Position numbers and translations under genes: made by a program. The notes under the pieces were generated by a model that ran no database searches, had not been told where the DNA came from, and saw only the letters and a program-made list of their open reading frames with translations. Below are positions 16,959-25,167 of a stretch of 64,000 nt of DNA, piece after piece. Each line of letters opens with the position of its first letter. Position 1 is the stretch's first letter. This stretch comes from Pseudomonas sp. LBUM920 (lineage in GTDB: Bacteria > Pseudomonadota > Gammaproteobacteria > Pseudomonadales > Pseudomonadaceae): assembly GCF_003852315.1 (NCBI RefSeq), contig NZ_CP027762.1, positions 2,275,501-2,339,500 on the forward strand, written 5' to 3'.

Positions 16959-17807
16959 TTACTGGCTCAATCGCTCGACCAGCAACGGCAACAACCGCTC
17001 ACAGGACGCCTCGATCTTCATCTGCAACAGCTCATCCCCGCGTGTCTTGCCCAGGTTGATGGCAATCACCGGCTTGCCTTGCTCCACCGTCGCCTTGCAC
17101 AGGCGAAATGCCGAATAGGCCATCAGCGATGAGCCCACCACCAGCAGCCCTTCAGCCTGCTGCACCGCCGCCATTGCTTTGGCCGCTGTGGCCTGGGCGA
17201 CGTTCTCACCGAAAAACACTACGTCGGGCTTCAACCGTTGGCCATTGCAGTGCGGGCAGTGGGGAACTTGGAAGCGTTCTTCAAAGGCAGGATCGAGCAG
17301 CGTATCGCCATCGGGCGCTTGCACGGCATCGACGCCGGCCAGGTAGGGGTTCTGATCTTCCATCACCCGCTGGATCACATCGCGCTCGCTGCGCTGTTGG
17401 CAATCCAGGCACAGCACTCGATGCAGACTTCCATGCAGCTCGATCACATCCTGGCTACCGGCCTGGTCATGCAAGGTATCGACGTTCTGTGTAATCAGCC
17501 CGCTGATACGCTCGCGTTGTTGCAGCGTGGCCAGTGCCAGGTGAGCCTTGTTCGGCTGCGCCACGCGCACCCGTGGCCAACCCAGCATTGCCCGCGCCCA
17601 GTAGCGGCGCCGCGCTTGCGGCGTGGCCAGGAACTCCTGGTACATCATCGGCGCCTTGCCCCGACGCACACCTTCGCTGTCGCGATAATCAGGAATGCCC
17701 GACGACGTACTGATGCCCGCACCGGTCAGCACCACAAAGCGCCGCTCAGCCATCGCCCGGTGCAGGGTATCGAGGTGGTCTTCTTGATGTTCCAGCGTGT
17801 CGAGCAT
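16959..17807 (-). CDS. NAD-dependent protein deacylase (class II sirtuin)
   Basis: A 282-residue Sir2 protein. NAD-binding motifs are VVLTGAGISTSSGIPDYRD near residue 25 and LITQNVDTLHDQAGS near 104; the catalytic His is in VIELHGS. Zinc is bound by two CxxC pairs, CLDC and CPHC, spaced more widely than in CobB because of an insertion (DQNPYLAGVDAVQAPDGDT). This insertion and the sequence resemble mitochondrial SIRT4-like class II sirtuins rather than CobB. It removes acyl groups from lysines using NAD. It starts 8 bases after the CBS-protein stop, with AGGGGA upstream, so the two are probably one operon. Confidence 0.92.
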   Translation of the reverse strand: MLDTLEHQEDHLDTLHRAMAERRFVVLTGAGISTSSGIPDYRDSEGVRRGKAPMMYQEFLATPQARRRYWARAMLGWPRVRVAQPNKAHLALATLQQRERISGLITQNVDTLHDQAGSQDVIELHGSLHRVLCLDCQQRSERDVIQRVMEDQNPYLAGVDAVQAPDGDTLLDPAFEERFQVPHCPHCNGQRLKPDVVFFGENVAQATAAKAMAAVQQAEGLLVVGSSLMAYSAFRLCKATVEQGKPVIAINLGKTRGDELLQMKIEASCERLLPLLVERLSQ

Positions 17808-17815
17808 GGGGTCCC

Positions 17816-18256
17816 CTATTCGCCGCGGATGTACTGCTCCAGTTGTTTGATCAAGTCAGCCTGCTCGGCAATGGCTTCCTTTACCAGGTCACCGATGGAC
17901 AACAGGCCGATCAGCTTGCCATCTTCGACTACGGGCAGGTGGCGCAGGTGACCGTCCGTCATGATGTTCATGCACTTTTCGACGCTCTGGTGAGTATCGA
18001 CGGTAATCACCGGCGAACTCATGATTTCACTCACAGCAGTGGTCGCGGAAGAACGCCCCTTGAGGATCAACTTGCGCGCGTAATCGCGTTCACTGATCAC
18101 TCCCACGACTTTGCCTTCGTCCACAACCGGCAAGGCCCCGACGTTTTTGGCAGCCATCTGGATCAATGCCTCCATCACCGTCTGGTGCGACTTGATGGTG
18201 TGGACCTCCTGATTCTTCTGGTCCTTGGCTTTGAGCACTTGTGCGACGGTTTTCAT
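17816..18256 (-). CDS. tandem CBS-domain protein
   Basis: A 146-residue cytosolic protein made of two CBS domains and nothing else: VHTIKSHQTVMEALIQMAAKN at about 20-40 starts the first (with VGVISERDYARK) and ITVDTHQSVEKCMNIMTD the second (with LIGLLSIGDLVKE). CBS pairs bind adenosyl ligands such as AMP, ATP, NAD or SAM and act as energy or redox sensors. The start is ATG at 18256; the GTG at 18265 is the only longer option. It is directly upstream of the sirtuin gene, which suggests an NAD- or nucleotide-linked partnership, by inference only. Confidence 0.9.
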   Translation of the reverse strand: MKTVAQVLKAKDQKNQEVHTIKSHQTVMEALIQMAAKNVGALPVVDEGKVVGVISERDYARKLILKGRSSATTAVSEIMSSPVITVDTHQSVEKCMNIMTDGHLRHLPVVEDGKLIGLLSIGDLVKEAIAEQADLIKQLEQYIRGE

Positions 18257-18388
18257 GGCGGCCACTCCGGTGTTGTTGTTAGGAAGTCAGCAGGTCCCTT
18301 ACAGAATCCTAGACGGGCTACGGGGCTGCAAGGTCCAAAGCGGCGTTAAACCCGTCGAAAAACGTCATTCGCTGGATTTTTCCGTCTT

Positions 18389-20338
18389 TCAGCCGGCATT
18401 TGTCGGCTTTTTCCCCCGCTTGGTACTGGCCGTAGGCTTGCGTGGCGCCGTCTTGCGTTTCTTTTTCCATGGCGTGGCGCCTCGACCTGCCGGGCTGGCT
18501 GGGCCGGTGATGGTCATGCGCATACCATTGCAGCGCGCCACTTGCTTGCTCATCCACGCCGCCTGCTTGGCGACGAATTCTTCCAGGCTCATTTCACCGC
18601 TTTGCACCATGTCCAGCGCCTGTTCCCAGATCGCAGTGGTGCCTGGGTCGGCAATGGCTCGAGGTACGGCGTCGATCAGGCTGAATGCGGCCGCAGTGGC
18701 CGAGAGTGACTTACCGTTTTTGATCAGGTAACCACGGTCCAACAGCCCCTGGATAATTCCGGCGCGGGTGGCCTCGGTGCCGATGCCGGTGGTGTCCTTG
18801 AGTTTTTGCTTGAGCAACGGGTCTTCCACCAGCTTGGCGACGTTTTTCATCGCCTTGATCAGGTCGCCTTCGGTGAATGGTTTGGGCGGTTGGGTCCACA
18901 GGTCTTTGAGATTGACCTTGGCCACCGCGTAGTCCTGGCCCTGCGCCAACGCCGGCAAGGCTTGCGGCGCGGGCGCCTCGCGCCCCTTTGCCGGGGCCAG
19001 CGCTTCGGGCAGCGCGCGTTTCCAGCCCGGCTCGATAACTACCTTGCCGACCGCGCGCAGCGCCTGGCCTGCGCAGTCGAAATCCGCCTGGGTGCGATCG
19101 TATTCATGATTAGGCAGGAACTGGGCCAGGTAACGTGCGCGGATCAGGGTGTAGACCGCACGGTATTTACCGGTGAGCTGCCCCACATCCTTACCGGCCC
19201 CGGTGGGAATGATGCCATGGTGCGCGCTGACCTTGGCGTCGTTCCAGGCCCGTGAACGACGCTGGGGATCGATATGCGGCATCAGTTCATTCACTGCCGG
19301 GTCCGCGCGCCCCAGCGCAGCTAAAATTTTCGGCGCGTCGCTGTGCTGGCTCAACGGCAGGTAGCCGCAATCACTGCGCGGGTAGGTGATGACCTTGTGG
19401 GTTTCGTAGAGTGACTGGGCGATATCCAGGGTTTCCTGGGCACCGAGCCCCAGTTTTTTGGAGCAGATTTCCTGCAGGGTGCCGAGATCGAAGGGCAGGG
19501 GCGCCACCTCGCGCATGCGCTCGGTGCGCAACTTCACCAGCCGCGCAGTGGCGGCGTTGCGCATGGCATCGGCAGCGTCGCGGGCCACCTGCGGGTTGAG
19601 GCAGCGGCCCTGGTCGTCACACGCATCATCCGTGGCGCGCCATTGGGCGGTGAAGGTCATGCGCTCATGGCGCAGATCGACATCGATGGCCCAATAAGCC
19701 ACCGGCACAAAGTCGGCGATGCTGCGGTCGCGGTCCACCACCAGGCGCAAGGTTGGCGTTTGCACCCGGCCCACCGGCAACACGCCTTGATAACCGGATT
19801 GGCGCCCAAGCAAAGTAAACAGACGGCTCATGTTCATGCCGATCAGCCAGTCGGCGCGCGAGCGACCCAGCGCCGAGTGGTACAGGCTGAAGGTTTCGGC
19901 GCCCGGCTTGAGCGCGGCCAGGGCTTTGCGAATGGAGGCGTCATCCAGCGCCGACAGCCATAGCCGCTGGATCGGGCCGCGATAACGGCAATGCTCGACC
20001 AACTCCCGGGCGATCATCTCGCCCTCACGGTCGGCGTCGGTGGCGATCACCAGGTCCTGGGCTTCTCCCAGTAAACGCTTGACCGCCTTGTACTGGCTGG
20101 CGGTCTTGGGCTTGACCTGCATCTTCCATTTTTCCGGGACGATCGGCAGATCGGCCAGCACCCAGCGCTTGTATTTGGCGTCGTAGGCGTCGGGCGGGGC
20201 GGTTTCCAGCAGGTGGCCGATGCACCAGGTGACCGTGACCCCATTGCCCAGCCAGCAACCGTCGCCGCGCCGGCTGGCGCCGAGCACGGCCGCGATATCC
20301 TTGGCCTGGGAGGGTTTTTCACAGAGGTACAGCCGCAT
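18389..20338 (-). CDS. topB: DNA topoisomerase III
   Basis: A 649-residue type IA topoisomerase. The TOPRIM domain begins MRLYLCEKPSQAKDIA and has the acidic DADREGEMIARE motif; the active-site tyrosine is in VITYPRSDCGYLPLSQ. It relaxes and decatenates DNA by single-strand passage and acts with RecQ in resolving recombination intermediates. The C-terminus is a short basic tail (KKKRKTAPRKPTAS) instead of long zinc-finger repeats, as usual for TopB. I chose ATG at 20338 because the TOPRIM strand begins immediately; the longer frame to 20443 lacks family similarity. Confidence 0.95.
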   Translation of the reverse strand: MRLYLCEKPSQAKDIAAVLGASRRGDGCWLGNGVTVTWCIGHLLETAPPDAYDAKYKRWVLADLPIVPEKWKMQVKPKTASQYKAVKRLLGEAQDLVIATDADREGEMIARELVEHCRYRGPIQRLWLSALDDASIRKALAALKPGAETFSLYHSALGRSRADWLIGMNMSRLFTLLGRQSGYQGVLPVGRVQTPTLRLVVDRDRSIADFVPVAYWAIDVDLRHERMTFTAQWRATDDACDDQGRCLNPQVARDAADAMRNAATARLVKLRTERMREVAPLPFDLGTLQEICSKKLGLGAQETLDIAQSLYETHKVITYPRSDCGYLPLSQHSDAPKILAALGRADPAVNELMPHIDPQRRSRAWNDAKVSAHHGIIPTGAGKDVGQLTGKYRAVYTLIRARYLAQFLPNHEYDRTQADFDCAGQALRAVGKVVIEPGWKRALPEALAPAKGREAPAPQALPALAQGQDYAVAKVNLKDLWTQPPKPFTEGDLIKAMKNVAKLVEDPLLKQKLKDTTGIGTEATRAGIIQGLLDRGYLIKNGKSLSATAAAFSLIDAVPRAIADPGTTAIWEQALDMVQSGEMSLEEFVAKQAAWMSKQVARCNGMRMTITGPASPAGRGATPWKKKRKTAPRKPTASTKRGKKPTNAG

Positions 20339-20450
20339 GGTCATCACATCAGATCGGGTTGATGCCTTGCAGGATGCTGAGTCAGAGGGATTTGAGCAAC
20401 CATTATCTGTATGGATGTACAGCAAAGTGTGTGAGTGCCACAAAACAAAA

Positions 20451-20539
20451 GTGGGAGCGGGCTTGCTCGCAAAAGCGGTGGATCAGTCAACGAATGTGTC
20501 GACTGGTACACCGCCTTTGCGGGCAAGCCCGCTCCCACA
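20451..20539. repeat. REP element, GTGGGAGCGGGCTTGCTCGC class
   Basis: Facing arms GTGGGAGCGGGCTTGCTCGC and GCGGGCAAGCCCGCTCCCAC between the MFS gene end and topB. Confidence 0.88.
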
Positions 20540-20562
20540 GGGGGTCTCAGGCGTCGTGAAGA

Positions 20563-22185
20563 TCAGTTGTTATTGATGTCCACATGTCGGGTTTCCTTGA
20601 GGCAGAACAACCCCACAATCAGACTCACGCCGGTCACCACTACCGGGTACCACAAGCCATAGAAAATGTCGCCGGTGTACACCACCAGAGCAAATGACAC
20701 AGTCGGCAGGAAACCGCCAAACCAGCCGTTACCGATGTGATAGGGCAGCGACATCGAGGTGTAGCGGATACGCGTCGGGAACAGTTCCACCATCAACGCT
20801 GCCAGTGGGCCGTAGCACATGGCGGCGATCAGGATCAGCACCACGATCAGCACCACCACCATGACCTTGTTGACCTGTGCCACATCCGCCGAAGTCGGGT
20901 AGCCGGCGAGTGTCACCGCACCGCGCAGGGCCGCTTCGTCGTAACCGTCGATGCGCACGTCACCCACGCTTACCTGCACCGGGCTGCCGGCCGGCGCCGC
21001 AGAACTGCTGTACGGCAGGCCTTGCTTGACCAGAAAGGTCTTGACCTTGTCGCAGGGGCTGTCAAAACGCGCCTTGCCCACCGGGTCGAACTGGAAGGTG
21101 CACGTGGCCGGGTCGGCCAGCACGGTAATCGGCGCCTGATGGCTGGCCTGGTCCATCGCCGGGTTGGTGTAATGCGCCAGGCCCTTGAAGATCGGGAAGT
21201 ACAGGGCGGTCGCCAGCAGCAGACCGAGCATCAGCACCGGTTTGCGCCCGATTTTGTCCGACAGCCAGCCAAACAGGATAAAAAACGGCGCGCCGATCAC
21301 CACGCTGATAATCAGCAGCATGTTGGCCAGCGCCGGGTCCATTTTCAGGAATTGGGTGAGGAAGAACAGCACATAGAACTGCGCCGCGTAGAACGTCACC
21401 GCTTGCCCACCGTTGATGCTGAACAGCGCGATCAGCACCACCTTGAGGTTTTCCCATTTGCCGAACGACTCGCGGATCGGCGACTTGCTGGCCTTGCCTT
21501 CCTCTTTCATTTTCAGGAACGCCGGCGACTCGTGCAGGCTCATGCGGATCCAGGTGGAAATGCCCAGCAGCACGATGGAAAACAGGAACGGAATCCGCCA
21601 GCCCCAGACTTCGAACTGGTCGCCGGTGAAGTAACGGCAAGCCAGCACCACCAGCAGCGACAGCAGCAGGCCGAGGGTGGCGGTGGATTGAATCCAGCTG
21701 GTGTGCAGGCCGCGTTTGCCCGCCGGCGCGTGCTCGGCCACATACGTGGCAGCGCCGCCGTACTCACCGCCCAACGCCAGGCCTTGCAACATGCGCAGCA
21801 CGATCAGGATGACCGGCGCGGCAATGCCAATGCTGGCGTAGGTCGGCAGCAGCCCGACACAAAACGTCGCCACGCCCATCAGGATGATGGTGACGAGAAA
21901 GGTGTACTTGCGCCCGATCATGTCACCCAGGCGACCAAACACCAGCGCGCCGAACGGCCGCACCACAAAGCCTGCCGCGAAGGCCATCAAGGCAAAGATA
22001 AACGCCGTGGTGTCGTTGACCCCGGCAAAGAACTGTTTGCTGATCACGGCCGCCAGAGCGCCGTAGAGGAAAAAGTCATACCACTCAAACACCGTCCCCA
22101 GAGACGAGGCGAAGATGACTTTTCTTGATTCGCTGCCGGTGCTCGCACGAACGGCCGAGCCCAGGGGTTGAGCATGTTCTGACAT
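20563..22185 (-). CDS. MFS transporter, metabolite:H+ symporter type with a periplasmic insertion
   Basis: A 540-residue permease of the MHS family (KgtP/ShiA/ProP-like): GTVFEWYDFFLYGALA at the N-terminus, then FGRLGDMIGRKYTF between helices 2 and 3, and FGWLSDKIGRKPVLM at the matching second-half loop. Between these second-half helices and the last ones there is an extra ~90-residue hydrophilic segment (about 345-430, containing two Cys: ATCTFQFDP and SPCDKVKT) that could form a disulfide-bonded periplasmic domain. It follows the GMC oxidoreductase gene on the same strand and probably imports its substrate. Confidence 0.9.
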   Translation of the reverse strand: MSEHAQPLGSAVRASTGSESRKVIFASSLGTVFEWYDFFLYGALAAVISKQFFAGVNDTTAFIFALMAFAAGFVVRPFGALVFGRLGDMIGRKYTFLVTIILMGVATFCVGLLPTYASIGIAAPVILIVLRMLQGLALGGEYGGAATYVAEHAPAGKRGLHTSWIQSTATLGLLLSLLVVLACRYFTGDQFEVWGWRIPFLFSIVLLGISTWIRMSLHESPAFLKMKEEGKASKSPIRESFGKWENLKVVLIALFSINGGQAVTFYAAQFYVLFFLTQFLKMDPALANMLLIISVVIGAPFFILFGWLSDKIGRKPVLMLGLLLATALYFPIFKGLAHYTNPAMDQASHQAPITVLADPATCTFQFDPVGKARFDSPCDKVKTFLVKQGLPYSSSAAPAGSPVQVSVGDVRIDGYDEAALRGAVTLAGYPTSADVAQVNKVMVVVLIVVLILIAAMCYGPLAALMVELFPTRIRYTSMSLPYHIGNGWFGGFLPTVSFALVVYTGDIFYGLWYPVVVTGVSLIVGLFCLKETRHVDINNN

Positions 22186-22287
22186 CGGGTAACCCTCACA
22201 GTGATTATTTATTGTTGTTCCACTGTCGGCGCCAACCTCGGCGCCGGTTGTCTCTCTGTAGCCGCCGGCCAGCCGGACGCCTGCAGG

Positions 22288-23934
22288 TCACGCGGGTGTG
22301 GTCATTTCTCTTTCCGGGGCAAGATTCCTTGTGTTCGGCGAAAGGATCAACTGCGCAGCTTTCTCCGCAATCATCAGTGTAGGTGAGCAGGTGTTACCCG
22401 ACGTGATGCGTGGCATCACCGAAGCATCGGCGATGCGCAAACCCGGCACGCCATGTACGCGCAGTTGGGCATCGACCACAGCGTCTTTGTCGCTGCCCAT
22501 GCGGCAGGTGCCCACCGGATGGAAAATCGTCGTGCCGATGCGCGCGGCGGCTTCGTGCAGTTGCGCCTCGGTCTGCAATGAATCGCCCGGCAGGTATTCC
22601 ACCGGCTTGAACTGGCTCAAGGCGGGTGCGGCGACGATGCGGCGCGTCAGGCGAATCGCGTCGGCGGCCACGCGCAAATCTTGCGGATGGCTGAGGTAGT
22701 TGGGCCGAATCAACGGCGCATCGGCCGGGTTGGCCGAGCGAATGTCGATACGGCCGCGACTTTGCGGGCGCAGGTCGCAGACCGAGGCGGTAAACGCCGG
22801 GAACGCATGCAACGGCTCGCCAAAACGCTCCAGTGACAGCGGCTGCACATGGTATTCAAGGTTGGCCGAGGTCTGTTCGGGGCCGGAGCGGGCAAACGCG
22901 CCGAGCTGGCTGGGCGCCATCGACAGCGGGCCGCTGCGGTCATACAGGTAGCGCAGGCCCATGCCCATTTTGCCCCACAGGGTGCCCGCGATCTGGTTCA
23001 GGGTGCGCGCGTTTTCCAGTTTGTAGATCAGGCGCAGTTGCAGATGGTCCTGCAGGTTGCCGCCCACGCCGGGCAGCTCATGCACCACGTCGATGCCCAA
23101 TGGTTTGAGCACATTGGCAGGGCCGATCCCCGAGCGTTGCAGGATGCCCGGCGAGCCCACGGAGCCGGCGCACAGCACGATTTCCTTGCGCGCTTTCCAG
23201 CTCATCTGCTGGCCGTTCTGACGCCCGAGCACCTGGGAGGCTCGGCCGTTTTCCAGCACCACGCGGTCCACTTCGACCTCGGTCAGCACGGTGAGATTGG
23301 TCCGCTGGCGGATCGGCTTGAGAAACGCCTTGGCCGCATTCCAGCGCACGCCGGCCTTCTGATTGACCTGGAAATAGCCGCAGCCCTCGTTATCGCCGGT
23401 GTTGAAGTCGCTGATCGGCGCGATGCCGCTTTGCGCCGCTGCATCGCGAAAGGCATCCAGGATCGGCCAGTGCAGGCGCTGTTGCTCCACGCGCCACTCG
23501 CCGCCGTCGCTGTGAAATTGCGAACCGCCGGCGAAGTGGTTTTCGCTTTGTTTGAACAGTGGCAGCACGTCTTTCCAGGCCCAGCCCGGGTTGCCCTCGG
23601 CCGCCCAGCCGTCGTAATCCTGGGCCTGGCCGCGCATGTAGATCATGCCGTTGATCGACGAGCAGCCACCCAGCACCTTGCCGCGTGGGTAACTCAACGC
23701 ACGGCCTTGCAGGCCTTCCTGGGCTTCGGTCTTGAAGCACCAGTCGGTGCGTGGGTTACCGATGCAGAACAGGTAGCCGACGGGAATATGGATCCAGGGG
23801 TAATTGTCGCGGCCGCCAGCTTCAAGCAGCAGCACGCGGTGGGCGGGGTTGGCGGACAGTCGATTGGCCAGCAGACAGCCTGCGGGGCCGGCGCCTACTA
23901 CCACGTAATCGTATTCAGCAGCTGCAATGGGCAT
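22288..23934 (-). CDS. GMC-family FAD-dependent alcohol/choline-type dehydrogenase
   Basis: A 548-residue flavoenzyme. The FAD-binding motif is YDYVVVGAGPAGCLLANRL at residue 8, GMC signature 1 is GKVLGGCSSINGMIYMRG near 85, signature 2 is GSVGSPGILQRSGIGP near 253, and the active-site His is in TIFHPVGTCRMGSDK near 475. These enzymes oxidise alcohols to aldehydes; similarity is to choline and polyethylene-glycol/long-chain alcohol dehydrogenases, and the substrate cannot be assigned. It is first in a two-gene unit with the downstream MHS permease and is divergent from a LysR gene. Confidence 0.92.
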   Translation of the reverse strand: MPIAAAEYDYVVVGAGPAGCLLANRLSANPAHRVLLLEAGGRDNYPWIHIPVGYLFCIGNPRTDWCFKTEAQEGLQGRALSYPRGKVLGGCSSINGMIYMRGQAQDYDGWAAEGNPGWAWKDVLPLFKQSENHFAGGSQFHSDGGEWRVEQQRLHWPILDAFRDAAAQSGIAPISDFNTGDNEGCGYFQVNQKAGVRWNAAKAFLKPIRQRTNLTVLTEVEVDRVVLENGRASQVLGRQNGQQMSWKARKEIVLCAGSVGSPGILQRSGIGPANVLKPLGIDVVHELPGVGGNLQDHLQLRLIYKLENARTLNQIAGTLWGKMGMGLRYLYDRSGPLSMAPSQLGAFARSGPEQTSANLEYHVQPLSLERFGEPLHAFPAFTASVCDLRPQSRGRIDIRSANPADAPLIRPNYLSHPQDLRVAADAIRLTRRIVAAPALSQFKPVEYLPGDSLQTEAQLHEAAARIGTTIFHPVGTCRMGSDKDAVVDAQLRVHGVPGLRIADASVMPRITSGNTCSPTLMIAEKAAQLILSPNTRNLAPEREMTTPA

Positions 23935-23974
23935 CTGAGGCCTCGCTTGTTTTTCTTATTGGCTCCATCCTAGT

Positions 23975-24005
23975 TGTTAGTTTTCGTCTTAAAAATGTTA
24001 GTTTT
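23975..24005. promoter_or_regulatory. 21-bp-spaced direct repeat in the GMC/LysR divergent promoter
   Basis: TGTTAGTTTT occurs at 23975-23984 and again at 23996-24005, exactly 21 bases apart, so both lie on the same DNA face. It is a candidate regulator site between the GMC gene and the LysR gene. Confidence 0.45.
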
Positions 24006-24089
24006 TACCCAGCTGCTGTGCGTTTTTAAACAGTGCCTGTAACCACTGACATGAGCGCAACTACTGACTGTCCACGCAAGGGAGGCGAT

Positions 24090-24983
24090 ATGTTCGACTG
24101 GAACGACCTGCGGTTCTTTCTCGAATTGCAACGCAGCGGCCGCTTGCTCACCGCTGCCCAGCGCCTGAAAACTACGCACGCCACCGTCGCCCGGCATATC
24201 GAGGCCATCGAAAAGAGCCTGGGGACTGCGCTGTTTGTGCAGCACGCACAGGGTTACGAGTTGACGCCGTCTGGCGAAGCCCTGCTCAAACACGCTGAGG
24301 CCATGGAAAACGTCGCGTTGCTGGCCGAAGACGAACTCACCCATTGCGCCGCGCCCCTGGGCAAGATCCGCCTCGGCGTGGCTGAAGGGTTGGGCGTGAT
24401 GTTTCTTGCCAGCCGCATGGGCGGGCTGTTTGAGCGTTACCCAGGCTTGGAAGTCGAACTGGTGGCCGTGCCGCGCTTTGTCAGCATTCTGAACCGGGAA
24501 GCGGAAATCAGCATTCACCTCGAACGCCCCAGCGTCGACCAGCTTGTCACGCGCAAACTCACCGACTACCGCCTCGCGCTGTATGCCAGCCGCGCGTATC
24601 TGGACCGCAACCCGCCGATTGAAAAGCGCGAAGACCTGGCCGTACATGCGTGGATCGACTACGTGGATGACTTGCTGTTCAGCCAGGAACTCAAATTCCT
24701 CAGCAGCTTCTGCCGCAACCCCAAAGTGGTGTTCCACAGCACCAGCGTGATCGCCCAGCACCAGGCGGCGCGCTCGGGGTTGGGCATCGCTGTGTTGCCG
24801 TGCTTTATGGCGGCGGGTGATCCGGACCTGGTGGCGTTGTTGCCGACGGAGGGCATTCAGCGCAGCTACTGGATCAGCTCACGCCGGGAGCTGCACAAGT
24901 CGGTGCGGCTGCGGGTGTTGTGGGATTACGTGGTGGAGTTGTGCGCAAGGGAGCAGGGGTTGCTGCTTGGCGAATCCAACTGA
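24090..24983 (+). CDS. LysR family transcriptional regulator
   Basis: A 297-residue LysR protein: DWNDLRFFLELQRSGRLLTA and TTHATVARHIEAIEKSLGTA make the winged helix, and residues ~90-290 form the effector-binding domain starting KIRLGVAEGLGVMFLASRM. ATG at 24090 is the family start and follows GGGAGG; the frame from 24033 is longer without support. It is divergent from the GMC oxidoreductase/MHS permease pair and is the probable regulator of that unit. A direct repeat TGTTAGTTTT with 21-bp period lies in the shared promoter. Confidence 0.9.
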   Translation: MFDWNDLRFFLELQRSGRLLTAAQRLKTTHATVARHIEAIEKSLGTALFVQHAQGYELTPSGEALLKHAEAMENVALLAEDELTHCAAPLGKIRLGVAEGLGVMFLASRMGGLFERYPGLEVELVAVPRFVSILNREAEISIHLERPSVDQLVTRKLTDYRLALYASRAYLDRNPPIEKREDLAVHAWIDYVDDLLFSQELKFLSSFCRNPKVVFHSTSVIAQHQAARSGLGIAVLPCFMAAGDPDLVALLPTEGIQRSYWISSRRELHKSVRLRVLWDYVVELCAREQGLLLGESN

Positions 24984-25057
24984 AGCAACCGGATCACACC
25001 TGTGGGGAGCAGCGCTTGCCTGCAACCCGGCATCCCTCTGATGGCATGAGATCCACG

Positions 25058-25144
25058 TGTGGGCGCTGGCTTGCCTGCGATGCAAACACCTCGGTCGATC
25101 AGGCATGACCAGTGGATGCCATCACAGGCAAGCCAGTGCCCACA
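25058..25144. repeat. REP element, TGTGGGCGCTGGCTTGCC class
   Basis: Facing arms TGTGGGCGCTGGCTTGCC and GGCAAGCCAGTGCCCACA between the convergent LysR and DUF3857 genes. Confidence 0.85.
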
Positions 25145-25167
25145 TTGGATTTGCGTTTACGCTGCCT

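Noticed and set aside
20737..22128. 463-codon frame opposite the MHS permease
   Set aside because: Rich in His, Arg and Gln, the usual antisense shadow of a GC-rich membrane protein gene.
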